Origin: an uncultured Bacteroidota bacterium
GTDB lineage: Bacteria; Bacteroidota; Bacteroidia; Flavobacteriales; Flavobacteriaceae
Direction of reading: 5' to 3'
Length of the DNA stretch: 64,000 nucleotides
Assembly (NCBI GenBank): GCA_913041125.1
Contig: CAJWHM010000006.1
Location: 1-64,000 of the forward strand
The notes beneath the pieces are model-generated. The model worked only from the letters and a program-made list of their open reading frames with translations, searched no databases and had not been told where the DNA came from. The position numbers and the translations under genes were made by a program. This document shows positions 54,299 to 63,520 of this stretch, one piece after another (within the stretch, counting starts at the first letter, position 1; each line of letters starts with the position of its first letter).

Positions 54299-55618
54299 AT
54301 GAGTAAAAAGATTAATGGCTTTTCCAAATTATCTAAAATTGAAAAAATAGAATGGATTGCTAAAACTCATTTCAAAAACCCTGAAAAAGCCAGAAAAGAA
54401 CTTGAACGTCATTGGAATTTAGACACAAAAGTTCAAAAAACTTATGATGAATTTATTGAAAATTCTTTGACTAATTTCTATTTGCCTTTTGGAGTTGCTC
54501 CGAATTTTTTGATTAATGAAAAATACTATACTTTACCAATGGTAATTGAAGAGAGTTCCGTTGTTGCAGCTGCTTCCAATGCAGCAAAATTCTGGTGTCA
54601 ACGTGGAGGGTTTGAAACAAAAATCGTTAATACCATAAAAGTAGGGCAAGTTCATTTAATGTATAAAGGAAACCCTGAAAGACTAAAATCTTTTTTTGAT
54701 AATAGAAAAAATGATTTTTTAAATTCAACTAAATCTATAACAAAAAATATGGAAGCCAGAGGTGGTGGAATTATTAGTATTGAGTTAATAGATAAATCAG
54801 ACATTTTACCTTATTACTTTCAATTAGATTTAAGATTCAAAACTGCTGAATCAATGGGCGCCAATTTTATAAATTCTTGTTTAGAATCCATCGCAAAGGA
54901 TGTTATGATACACGCTGAAAATGATAATTTAATTAATGATAAAAAACAAGACCTTGAGGTAGTCATGAGTATTCTATCAAATTATGTACCAGAATGCTTA
55001 GTAAATGTTATGGTTAAGTGCAATTTAAAAGAATTTATTTTAGAAGAAAACGGTCTCAATGGTTATAACTTTGCACAAAAAATTATAAACGCTTTGAATA
55101 TTGCTAACGTAGAACCATATAGAGCCGTAACAAATAACAAAGGAATAATGAATGGTATAGATGCATTAATTATTGCTACGGGAAATGATTTCAGAGCTAT
55201 AGAGGCTGGAGTTCATGCATATGCTTCAAGATCTGGACAATACCAATCATTAAGTAAAGCATATATAGAAAATGATCAATTTATTATGGAACTAACATTA
55301 CCTTTGGCTGTTGGCACTGTTGGAGGACTTACAAATCTTCATCCAATGGTTAATTGGTCTCTCGAACTTTTAGGAAGTCCAAATGTAGAAGAACTTATGT
55401 CAATTATTGCTTCAGCAGGTTTAGCACAAAATTTTGCAGCACTAAAATCACTTGTTACAACAGGAATTCAAAAAGGGCATATGAAAATGCATTTGCTTAA
55501 TATACTTAACCAATTTAAAGCAGATAAGGCCCAAAAAATTGCAGCTACAAATTATTTTAAAAATAAAATAGTTTCAGTGAGTGCTGTAAAAAAATTTTTA
55601 GATGAAAATGTATTCTGA
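54299..55618 (+). CDS. Hydroxymethylglutaryl-CoA reductase, class II
   Basis: The protein (about 439 residues) has the class II/degradative HMG-CoA reductase pattern: YLPFGVAPNFLIN near 62-74, the catalytic glutamate in EESSVVAAASNAAK near 86-99, the catalytic aspartate region GIDALIIATGND near 280-291 and the late histidine in KGHMKMH near 398. Bacterial class II enzymes can work in either direction; here the adjacent GHMP kinase suggests mevalonate synthesis. A GTG three bases upstream could also start the frame; I chose the ATG. The gap to the kinase gene is two bases. Confidence 0.94.
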   Translation: MSKKINGFSKLSKIEKIEWIAKTHFKNPEKARKELERHWNLDTKVQKTYDEFIENSLTNFYLPFGVAPNFLINEKYYTLPMVIEESSVVAAASNAAKFWCQRGGFETKIVNTIKVGQVHLMYKGNPERLKSFFDNRKNDFLNSTKSITKNMEARGGGIISIELIDKSDILPYYFQLDLRFKTAESMGANFINSCLESIAKDVMIHAENDNLINDKKQDLEVVMSILSNYVPECLVNVMVKCNLKEFILEENGLNGYNFAQKIINALNIANVEPYRAVTNNKGIMNGIDALIIATGNDFRAIEAGVHAYASRSGQYQSLSKAYIENDQFIMELTLPLAVGTVGGLTNLHPMVNWSLELLGSPNVEELMSIIASAGLAQNFAALKSLVTTGIQKGHMKMHLLNILNQFKADKAQKIAATNYFKNKIVSVSAVKKFLDENVF

Positions 55619-55620
55619 AT

Positions 55621-56532
55621 ATGAAATCATTTTACAGTAACGGTAAAATATTGATTACTTCTGAATATCTTGTCTTAGCAGGTGCTAAAGCTTTTGCTAT
55701 TCCTTGTAACAAAGGTCAATATTTAAAATTTGAAAATTTAGAAAATCAAACTCTTTCTTGGAAAAGTTATGATCATAATGGTACTCTTTGGTTTGAAGCG
55801 ATTTTTGAATTGCCAAGTGTAGATATTATAAAGTCCTCAAAAATTATAGTAGCAAAAAAATTAAAAGCCCTACTTAATTTAGCTAAAAAAGAAAATCCAA
55901 ATTTCCTATTAGAAGGCGGAGAGGTTAAAACATTTCTAGAATTTAACAAAAATTGGGGACTTGGAAGTTCATCTACACTAATATCAAATATTGCTTCTTG
56001 GGCTAAAGTAAATCCATATCAATTAGGAAAAAAAATTTTTGGTGGTAGTGGTTATGATATAGCATGTAGCCATGCTAGTGGACCAATTATATATACTAAA
56101 AAAGAGTTAAATCCAAGAATTGAAAATGTGAATTTTTCCCCTTTATTTGTAGATCAATTATTTTTCATTTATCTAAATAAAAAAATAGACACTCAAAAAG
56201 CTATAAAAAATTTTAATCATAATTCTATATCTAATTCAACAATAAGAAAAATTAACTCAATTACCGATAAAATTATTGCTTCTGATACTTTAGATAATTT
56301 TGAATATAATCTTAATCAGCACGAAATTATATTAAGTCAAGTTCTTCAAAAAAAGACCGTGAAAGAAAAGTTTTTTTCAGATTTCCAAGGAAGTATAAAG
56401 AGTCTTGGGGCTTGGGGTGGAGATTTTATCCTTGCAACTGGAAATAAGTTTACAAAAAAATATTTTTTAGACAAAGGTTTTAATACAATAATACCTTTTA
56501 ATAAAATATGTCGTTTAGAACATAAGCCCTGA
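55621..56532 (+). CDS. GHMP-family kinase, mevalonate-pathway type
   Basis: The 303-residue kinase has the GHMP phosphate-binding motif WGLGSSSTL at about 112-120, an N-terminal KILITSEYLVLAGAKA substrate region and the C-terminal GAWGGDFIL motif near 267-275. It begins 2 bases after HMG-CoA reductase, so a role as mevalonate or phosphomevalonate kinase is likely. The exact step is not resolvable from sequence. Other pathway genes (synthase, decarboxylase) are not in this window. Confidence 0.87.
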   Translation: MKSFYSNGKILITSEYLVLAGAKAFAIPCNKGQYLKFENLENQTLSWKSYDHNGTLWFEAIFELPSVDIIKSSKIIVAKKLKALLNLAKKENPNFLLEGGEVKTFLEFNKNWGLGSSSTLISNIASWAKVNPYQLGKKIFGGSGYDIACSHASGPIIYTKKELNPRIENVNFSPLFVDQLFFIYLNKKIDTQKAIKNFNHNSISNSTIRKINSITDKIIASDTLDNFEYNLNQHEIILSQVLQKKTVKEKFFSDFQGSIKSLGAWGGDFILATGNKFTKKYFLDKGFNTIIPFNKICRLEHKP

Positions 56533-56614
56533 TTATAATTTTACTAGCATTGAATGTTTTCAATTAAAAAAATCACTAAGCGGAATTAGTATTCAAAAAA
56601 ATTTTAAAATTATA

Positions 56615-58732
56615 TTAGTAATATAGTGCCCTGTTGTCTTTGATTTCTGATACTGATTCAAGAGCAGAAAATATATTTTCTAGTAGTCTTGATTTAGCTT
56701 TTTGTTGCATTTGTTTTGAATAAAGACTATAGTCTTCAAGTTCTGATACTTTATTTTTTTTAATTAATACAACTTTATAAACACCATTTTCTCCCTCTAT
56801 CAGGGTAGAAATTTCATTTTCATTCATAGCAAAAGCTGTTCCAATAACCTTGGGTTCGTTTCCTTCACCAGCAATTGTAGGGTTTTTTTGATTTACTGCA
56901 GTAGCATTTTCGATAGATAATTTACCATCCGATTCAATCAATTTTTCTAATGAATTTTTATCCTTATAGAGATCTTGTATTATTCTGGCTTTCTTGTTTT
57001 TGGATAATATTTTTTTTACTTCAAATCCTACTTCATTAACTGAAGCTAGACCTGCTTTTATCTTTTCAGTTAATTGAACAACTGCATAACCTCCTCCATT
57101 TAATGTAAATCTTTTAATATCTCCAACACGGGTTTTATCTTCAAATAGCCATCTAACTAAATTTCTTTGGTTTGGGAGTCCAGGAAGGTTTTCTTCTAAT
57201 ATATTTATTTGTTTAACAGGTCTAATTTTGTAATTATTATTTTTTGCAGTAATTGAAAAATCGTTAGAGTTGTTACTATCCATTTCAAACTGAGTAGCTT
57301 TTCTGAAAACCTCATTAGAGGTTTTCTCTGAAGGAATAACACTAGCAACTACATCAGCTATAAGAGCCAAATCATCTTTGTCAGTTACCTTTATTACATG
57401 AAATCCAAATTCAGTTTCAACAACTCCTACTCTTCCTACTCTGTTTTTGTTAACATAATTATAAAATTCAGTAGCCATTTCTCCTTCTTTGAAAAAACCT
57501 AAATCTCCACCACGCAATCTTGTTGGTCCATCGGAATACTGTCTTGCAAGTTCTTCGAAATCAGATGAAGTTCTTCTTGCTAAGCGATATATTCTGTTAG
57601 CTTCTTTTTTAGCTTCAGATTTTGAGCGCGTTATATTTTCAGAAGCTCTTGTAGCTCCTTCATAAGAGATTAAAATATGACTTGCTCTTAGTGAAGCATT
57701 TTTTTTAATATCTAGCAACTTTGAAATTTTAAAGGCATTACCATCACGGTAAGGTCCAAATACCTCACCTTTTTTCATTTCAAAGAGAATATTTGCATAT
57801 TCGTTATTAAAAGCCCCTTTAGGCTTATAAATAGAATCAAAAGGGGTTTCGGAATATTGGTCAACAAAATCAGAAACATTTTTAGTTTGGCTAAAACCTT
57901 CAATGGTATCTGTCAATTTAGATACATCATTATACGCTATTCTTTCTGATTTAAGGCCATCTAATTTTAGGCGGATCATTGCTAAATCGTCTTCGGTTGG
58001 AGTATCTTCGAAAGAAACAAATTGTATATTTCTAGATTCTTCTCTTTTATATTTTGATGCGTTATCACTGATATAGTTTTTAATTTCAGCATCGGTTATT
58101 TTAACTAAGCTATCCTCAACTGAATCATAAGGAATTTTAACATATTTAAAATTCACATTGTCATTTTCTAGATGATAATCTGTTTTAGCCTCAGACTCAG
58201 TCATCCTTGTACTTGACATAATTAGATCTAAATATATTCTTTGCTTTGCAACACCAATTATGCTTTGTTCCTGAAATTTCCAATTTTCATATGCAGTTGG
58301 GTTTTGAACCTTAAGTTCAGCTATATAATCAGTAAAAACTCCAAAATCGAAAAACCCAGCTTCGTTTTGAAAACTAGGATTATTAATAACGTTATCATCT
58401 GAGGAAATAATTTGCTCTAGTTGGTCTCTACCAGCATCTATGCCAAGCTTTTCAAATTCTTGTTCAAAAATTGTATTTCTCAAAGCTTGGTTCCAAACTA
58501 AATTAACAGACTTTAAAGTAGAATAATTATAATTCCGCTGTGTTTGATCTACCATTTGACGAAAAAAATCAATTTCAATCTCATCGTCATTGATTAAAGC
58601 AATTGGTTCTGTTGGTCCACTATTAGCACTATTACCATCAAATACTCCTGAAATTACAAAAGCAAAGAGTGCCATCCCGATTACGATAATCAAAAAAATG
58701 GAACGCTGTCTTATTTTCCCTAAAATGGCCAT
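56615..58732 (-). CDS. ppiD: Periplasmic peptidyl-prolyl isomerase, PpiD/SurA-like
   Basis: The 705-residue protein has one N-terminal membrane anchor (about 11-31), a SurA/PpiD-type chaperone region (about 40-215), a parvulin isomerase domain (about 345-455, with SHILISYEG and DLGFFKEGEMATEFYNYV) and a second degenerate parvulin-like region toward the C-terminus. It would help fold newly exported proteins at the inner membrane. It lies 85 bases downstream of the CNNM gene on the same strand. A TATTTTCG sequence upstream is a one-mismatch -7 element. Confidence 0.92.
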   Translation of the reverse strand: MAILGKIRQRSIFLIIVIGMALFAFVISGVFDGNSANSGPTEPIALINDDEIEIDFFRQMVDQTQRNYNYSTLKSVNLVWNQALRNTIFEQEFEKLGIDAGRDQLEQIISSDDNVINNPSFQNEAGFFDFGVFTDYIAELKVQNPTAYENWKFQEQSIIGVAKQRIYLDLIMSSTRMTESEAKTDYHLENDNVNFKYVKIPYDSVEDSLVKITDAEIKNYISDNASKYKREESRNIQFVSFEDTPTEDDLAMIRLKLDGLKSERIAYNDVSKLTDTIEGFSQTKNVSDFVDQYSETPFDSIYKPKGAFNNEYANILFEMKKGEVFGPYRDGNAFKISKLLDIKKNASLRASHILISYEGATRASENITRSKSEAKKEANRIYRLARRTSSDFEELARQYSDGPTRLRGGDLGFFKEGEMATEFYNYVNKNRVGRVGVVETEFGFHVIKVTDKDDLALIADVVASVIPSEKTSNEVFRKATQFEMDSNNSNDFSITAKNNNYKIRPVKQINILEENLPGLPNQRNLVRWLFEDKTRVGDIKRFTLNGGGYAVVQLTEKIKAGLASVNEVGFEVKKILSKNKKARIIQDLYKDKNSLEKLIESDGKLSIENATAVNQKNPTIAGEGNEPKVIGTAFAMNENEISTLIEGENGVYKVVLIKKNKVSELEDYSLYSKQMQQKAKSRLLENIFSALESVSEIKDNRALYY

Positions 58733-58817
58733 TGTATTTTATTATAATAGTGTGCGAAAATACTCTTTTCCTATGAATTAAGAAAGATCCTTAGAATAAA
58801 AAAATCGGTTTGGATTT

Positions 58818-60095
58818 CTATTCTTCATTTTTAAACATCAAATTTATTTCTTCAATTTTCTTTGAAGTTACTTTTGTAACTGTAAAGACATATGGATAAA
58901 TTTCAATTTTTTCTCCCTTTTTAGGTATTTCACCTGTGTTATATGCGATTAAACCACCTATGGTTTCGTAAAATTCACTTTCAGGTAGTGATAAATTGTA
59001 TTTTTTATTTATATAATCTACTTCCAAACGAGCAGAAAAATCATATGTGTTTTTATCAATCTGTTTTTCAATATGATCTACCTTATCATATTCATCTTCA
59101 ATTTCTCCAAAAAGTTCTTCAACTATATCCTCTACAGTAAGAATTCCAGAAATCCCACCATACTCGTCAATTACAACTGAAATACTTTTACGTTGTTTTG
59201 TAAGTAATTTTAGAACATCATTAATTAACATAGTTTCTGGAACAAAAGCTAACGGTAATAATATTTTTTTTAAGGATTTTGGATTCTTTATCATATCAAA
59301 AACATGTACATAGCCTAAAATCTGATCAATAGATTTTGTATATATGGGAATTTTAGATAACCCTGTTTCAATAAATAACGATTTTAGTTCTTCAACTGGT
59401 GTATTTTGATCTACTGCTACTAATTCAGCTCTTGGAACCATTGCCTCCTTAGCTCTAACGTCTGAAAACTCTAAAGCATTCTGAAAAATTTTAATCTCTG
59501 AGTCTAAATTATCTTTATCATAAATAGATTCTACTTGTTCTTCAATAAAATTTCCTAATTCAACTTTAGAAAATGAAAGTTGAACTTTATCAGAATTTGT
59601 TTTAAAGAAACGACTTAGAATTATATCTGTGAATTGAATTATTAAATAAGTAATTGGATAGAATAAATAATAAAATAAAGCAACTGGAATAGCAAATATT
59701 TTAATTGCAATGTTAGAGTATAGTTGAAAAAATACTTTAGGTAAAAATTCAGCTGTTAATAAAATTATCCCTGTCGACAAAAGAGTTTGGTAGAACACAA
59801 CAATTAAACTTGGATCTTCGCCTGAGAGTATTGTATAGGGGAATAAAAATTGTAAAATACGCTCACCCATAAATATTCCATAAACCACTAATGCAATATT
59901 ATTTCCTAAAAGCATACTTGCTATAAATCTTGATGGATTAATAGTAATATTTTTTAAAACTCTTGATGTGAAACTTAGCTGAAGCTTTTCTATTTCTAAA
60001 GAAAAGCGATTAGAAGATACAAATGCTATTTCCATACCAGAAAAAAAAGCTGAAAGTAAAATACTTATGAGAATTACAATATCAGAAACTATCAT
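58818..60095 (-). CDS. CNNM/CorC-type membrane protein with CBS domains (hemolysin family)
   Basis: The 425-residue protein has a DUF21/CNNM membrane domain (four hydrophobic segments in 1-155), a pair of CBS domains (about 210-335, with MVPRAELVAVD and VVIDEYGGISGILTVEDIVEE) and a C-terminal CorC_HlyC domain (about 350-425). CNNM proteins handle magnesium or other divalent cations. The old name hemolysin is misleading. GldE belongs to the same superfamily, but its usual neighbours are absent. It overlaps the upstream 65-residue gene by four bases. Confidence 0.93.
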   Translation of the reverse strand: MIVSDIVILISILLSAFFSGMEIAFVSSNRFSLEIEKLQLSFTSRVLKNITINPSRFIASMLLGNNIALVVYGIFMGERILQFLFPYTILSGEDPSLIVVFYQTLLSTGIILLTAEFLPKVFFQLYSNIAIKIFAIPVALFYYLFYPITYLIIQFTDIILSRFFKTNSDKVQLSFSKVELGNFIEEQVESIYDKDNLDSEIKIFQNALEFSDVRAKEAMVPRAELVAVDQNTPVEELKSLFIETGLSKIPIYTKSIDQILGYVHVFDMIKNPKSLKKILLPLAFVPETMLINDVLKLLTKQRKSISVVIDEYGGISGILTVEDIVEELFGEIEDEYDKVDHIEKQIDKNTYDFSARLEVDYINKKYNLSLPESEFYETIGGLIAYNTGEIPKKGEKIEIYPYVFTVTKVTSKKIEEINLMFKNEE

Positions 60096-60289
60096 TTAGA
60101 GTTCTGGTTCCTTTTGTTATACTTTTTTCTAAAATGTCGTCTAAAAAGTGCCATAAATATTGATAAAACAGCAAAACCAATGAAATAATAAGCTCTTGTT
60201 TGATCATATCCCCAAAGGGATATAAATTTATAAATGGATATCCCAGCAATTGTCCAATAGAGGACTTCTGAAATTTTATAAGTCTTCAT
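60092..60289 (-). CDS. Small two-helix membrane protein
   Basis: The 65-residue protein has two hydrophobic segments (about 9-24 and 32-47) and a basic tail (RRHFRKKYNKRNQ). It overlaps the CNNM gene by 4 bases and shares one base with the lptC stop, so it is translationally coupled to both. I do not recognise a family with confidence. The conserved placement next to lptC suggests an envelope role by association. Confidence 0.75.
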   Translation of the reverse strand: MKTYKISEVLYWTIAGISIYKFISLWGYDQTRAYYFIGFAVLSIFMALFRRHFRKKYNKRNQNSK

Positions 60290-60861
60290 TATTTTTTTAC
60301 TAGTGTGTCTTTAGTCTCTGAAACAGTTATGGTTCCAATTAAATTTCCTGTTTGGAATTTAGTAAAATCTTTATTTGTATCCAATCTGAGTGCATTGAAA
60401 TTATAATCTGAATCTTGATATTTAAATGGCTTCTCGGTAAATAACCATTCTGACTCGGCATCCCAAAAGAGTTGACTTGTATTTAATTTTGAACCTGTAA
60501 AAGATTTCAATTGAACATTCCCTTTTAAGTCTACAAGTTTTGTATCGTTGTAAAGAATCCCATAGTCAGCTAAAACCTCATTTTCATTTCCATTTTCATC
60601 AAAAAAAACAACTTTCAATCCTTCTGGAAATTCAGCGTATCTAAAATCTAGATTTGTATAATCAACATGTTTCGGTGCTGTCAGAATTGCTTGGATTTTC
60701 AAGGAGTCTGTATAAACCATTCTTATGTTTAAAGCGGTTCCAATTGGTTCCTGCCTATTACTCTCAATTTCAGATATCACTTTAGAGTTGTCATAACAAG
60801 AAATAAAAAGAGTTGTAGTAATTACTACAATAATGGTGTTTTTAAGAAATTCAATTATCAT
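60289..60861 (-). CDS. lptC: LPS export protein LptC
   Basis: LptC is the inner-membrane-anchored periplasmic part of the LPS transport bridge. The 190-residue protein has an N-terminal signal/anchor with a possible lipidation cysteine in FISCYDNS near residue 22, then a beta-jellyroll typical of LptC: MVYTDSLKIQAILTAPKHV, followed by FRYAEFPEGLKVVFFDENG and GNVQLKS. Together with lptE and lpxB it shows a full LPS system. It overlaps the TPR gene by 4 bases. Confidence 0.92.
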   Translation of the reverse strand: MIIEFLKNTIIVVITTTLFISCYDNSKVISEIESNRQEPIGTALNIRMVYTDSLKIQAILTAPKHVDYTNLDFRYAEFPEGLKVVFFDENGNENEVLADYGILYNDTKLVDLKGNVQLKSFTGSKLNTSQLFWDAESEWLFTEKPFKYQDSDYNFNALRLDTNKDFTKFQTGNLIGTITVSETKDTLVKK

Positions 60862-62261
60862 TGAAGCTTTGGAACCGTTACTGTTCTATTAATCCAACAG
60901 TCAAATTTTATTACAGATCCTGCATTACCCTCAGTAAAAATATCAGTTTTGCTTGGCGCTCTTCCACTATAACTATCTGCAGCCTTTTTAGCAATCTTAG
61001 ACAAAGAATTATCTACACGAGAAGCCTTTTTTGCTAAATCTGCTGCGAGCCAATACACAGCTCTTTTGTTAAATTGAGAATTTCCACAATCGTTAGCACT
61101 ATCTGCATAAAGATTTGCAATCAATAAATAAGCTCTTCCTAGTGATGGTTGGTAACTTAATGCCTTATTCGCATAATTCCTCGCAGAAGATCTTCTGCCA
61201 GCTACTCTAAATTTGTTCGCAATTTTCAAAAGTATTTTTGCTTTTCTATAATTATCTGTTTCAAGAGAAATAGATTCCTCATAATATTTAAGTGCTTCTT
61301 CTGCATTACCTGATTTATCATTTAAAAGCCCTAAATAATATGCGGAATCTGCTGAGGGATCAAGTGCGTGAAGTGCTTCAACTAGGGTGACAAAAAAAGG
61401 ATCATCAGAACATTCCTTACTATCCATTCTGTTAGCAGCTCTTTTTAACCATACGGAATCTTCTTTAAACTCATCAAAATTTGCTTTGTACAGAGGAATT
61501 AAATTTTCACAAGTTGCCTCTTTAACAATTATTGCGTCTAGGTTTGATAGAAAAGTTCCTATTGCTTTTGAATTTATATTATATACTTTTTTTCTTCTTT
61601 GTTCTCTACTAGTAAGTGGCTTACCTTCTTCCTCCTTTTTTAAAATAATATCAAGTTTTTTTGCAAGAGATACAGTTTCAACTTCAAATTTTTCAGATAC
61701 TTCTTCATATTTATTAAATAGCATTTCCATACTGACTTCATTATCTCCCTTTTTATATCTATCATAAAGTGTTTTAAAATAATTATATAAAAATTTTGGA
61801 TTAGTAAAACTAGCAGCGTCTTTAGTAAAAGCTTCATCAAATATTTTATATACTTCGTTTAATTCAGCCATTTTAAAATCTAAAAGTGCTTGCGCTTTTC
61901 TTCCTGTTACGTCGCCAACAATACTTTTATTTTTATTTTTTGGAAAATATTGTAACCATTCATCATAGAGTTTAATTAAATCTTTTTTAGATGCTTCAAT
62001 TACCTCAGGTGTTCCATTTTTAATATTATTCTTTAAAATACGCTCACCATAAGTATAAATAGCTGCGTTTATATCAGGACAATTTTCTCTTACTCTCATC
62101 CAAGGTTCTGATGCAGAGGCGTAGTTTTTTACTTTTACGTATTCAGCAAAAATTGATAAATCTTGCATGCAAGCAGCTGTATCTTGCGAATAAAGGAAAT
62201 TTTGAAAAACTAAAAATAAAAGTAAAGCATGTTTAAAATAATTCTTTTTCATCTTTTTCAT
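60858..62261 (-). CDS. Periplasmic tetratricopeptide-repeat protein
   Basis: The 467-residue exported protein (signal peptide about 1-25, ending YSQDT) is almost wholly helical. Clear tetratricopeptide units lie near 300-385 (for example YYLGLLNDKSGNAEEALKYY and ARNYANKALSYQPSLGRAYL). A charged middle part (about 170-250) is rich in Lys and Glu. Its genomic place between the barrel protein and lptC is typical of Flavobacteriia. It may be a scaffold for outer-membrane assembly, which is inferred from context. The start overlaps nothing; two bases separate it from the barrel gene. Confidence 0.85.
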   Translation of the reverse strand: MKKMKKNYFKHALLLFLVFQNFLYSQDTAACMQDLSIFAEYVKVKNYASASEPWMRVRENCPDINAAIYTYGERILKNNIKNGTPEVIEASKKDLIKLYDEWLQYFPKNKNKSIVGDVTGRKAQALLDFKMAELNEVYKIFDEAFTKDAASFTNPKFLYNYFKTLYDRYKKGDNEVSMEMLFNKYEEVSEKFEVETVSLAKKLDIILKKEEEGKPLTSREQRRKKVYNINSKAIGTFLSNLDAIIVKEATCENLIPLYKANFDEFKEDSVWLKRAANRMDSKECSDDPFFVTLVEALHALDPSADSAYYLGLLNDKSGNAEEALKYYEESISLETDNYRKAKILLKIANKFRVAGRRSSARNYANKALSYQPSLGRAYLLIANLYADSANDCGNSQFNKRAVYWLAADLAKKASRVDNSLSKIAKKAADSYSGRAPSKTDIFTEGNAGSVIKFDCWINRTVTVPKLQ

Positions 62262-62263
62262 AT

Positions 62264-63520
62264 TTAATTATAAACTCTTTTTATAAACCAAATGTCATTT
62301 AGTGATAAACCAACTCGTAAAGCTAATATTCTTTCTTGAACTAATCCTGATGTTGATTGACCTCTTTGGATTATTTCGAAACCAACGTTTACGTTTGACA
62401 AACCAGTCAATGGAAGTCCTAACCCTAAAGTGACACCATTCTCTCTTATTGCAATATTATTAATAATTGTGCTCATTTGCTCAGAGCGGAATCCAAAACG
62501 GTAAACAACTCTGCTCCAAAAACTTGTAAATGATGCATAATTAGGAATAAAATATCCTCCTAAAGACCATTTTTTCGAATCTTGATAAGAAACATTATTT
62601 CTTTCAAAGAATCTATTCTCAAATGTAGAAGTTTTTGCCAAATTGTACTGAGCTCCAAAAAACCATTTTTTATTTTTCCCAAGACCAAATCCAATTTTTG
62701 TGATTGGAGAAAGTTCTAGGGTTGTTCTATTTAAATTAGATTGTGCTAGATCAATTTCAGTAAACTCAATAATTGTCTCTCGGGATAGTGATTGTGTATA
62801 AAAAATTCTCCTGTTTTGTGAATCTAAAAAAGAAAGGGGTTCTAAAGAAAACATTGCCTGAGCTTTAAATTTTTTATTGATAGGTAAAACCAATTGTAAT
62901 GATAATTGATAATTAAATCCAGAAACATCTGACTCATTAACAAGAAAAGTTCCATTATCAATCCCATCAACAAATTGTCCTGACCTATAAAGCAGATTCC
63001 CAAAATTATAATTTAACGTAGAACCAATTGATATATTTTTGGAAATAGGTATTCCTAAGGAAAAGTATGCTCGATTTAATCCACCAGAACCTTCATATCT
63101 ATTAAAAATATTAGAGTCTTCTAATTCACTAACATCCTGTAAACGATATCCAATAGAGGTAAATGGAATAATTCCAAAACCAAAACCAAACTTTTTCGTA
63201 GGTATACTTACTGATAGATAATCAAGAGAAGCAATATCAGTATTTTGAGATTCTGAAATATCGGAAATATAATTATTAATGTAATTGACACCTATAGAGT
63301 AAGTTGTAAATTTTAAAAATCCATAACTTGCAGGATTGGCTAAATTAGCATGTATTGAATCGGTGAAAACATCTAGGCCACCCATATGTCTTGTCGCTTG
63401 AGTTCCATTAAATGTATTTTCACCTAATCCGGTTGAAGAATATGGTGATGATGAATTATTTTGCGCAATCAATGGAAGAGCAATTAAAAGAAAAAAAAGA
63501 GTCTCTTTTATTCTGATCAT
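62264..63520 (-). CDS. Outer-membrane beta-barrel protein (FadL/PorV-like pattern)
   Basis: The 418-residue protein has a signal peptide (about 1-19, ending LIAQ) and an N-terminal SSPYSSTGLGENTFNGTQ segment, then NLANPASYGFLKFTTYSIG, a pattern seen in Bacteroidota barrels of the FadL/PorV kind. Alternating strands with Tyr/Phe girdles continue to the end. No ligand is known. The coaX-barrel-TPR-lptC order is familiar in the class. It overlaps coaX by 4 bases. Confidence 0.82.
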   Translation of the reverse strand: MIRIKETLFFLLIALPLIAQNNSSSPYSSTGLGENTFNGTQATRHMGGLDVFTDSIHANLANPASYGFLKFTTYSIGVNYINNYISDISESQNTDIASLDYLSVSIPTKKFGFGFGIIPFTSIGYRLQDVSELEDSNIFNRYEGSGGLNRAYFSLGIPISKNISIGSTLNYNFGNLLYRSGQFVDGIDNGTFLVNESDVSGFNYQLSLQLVLPINKKFKAQAMFSLEPLSFLDSQNRRIFYTQSLSRETIIEFTEIDLAQSNLNRTTLELSPITKIGFGLGKNKKWFFGAQYNLAKTSTFENRFFERNNVSYQDSKKWSLGGYFIPNYASFTSFWSRVVYRFGFRSEQMSTIINNIAIRENGVTLGLGLPLTGLSNVNVGFEIIQRGQSTSGLVQERILALRVGLSLNDIWFIKRVYN

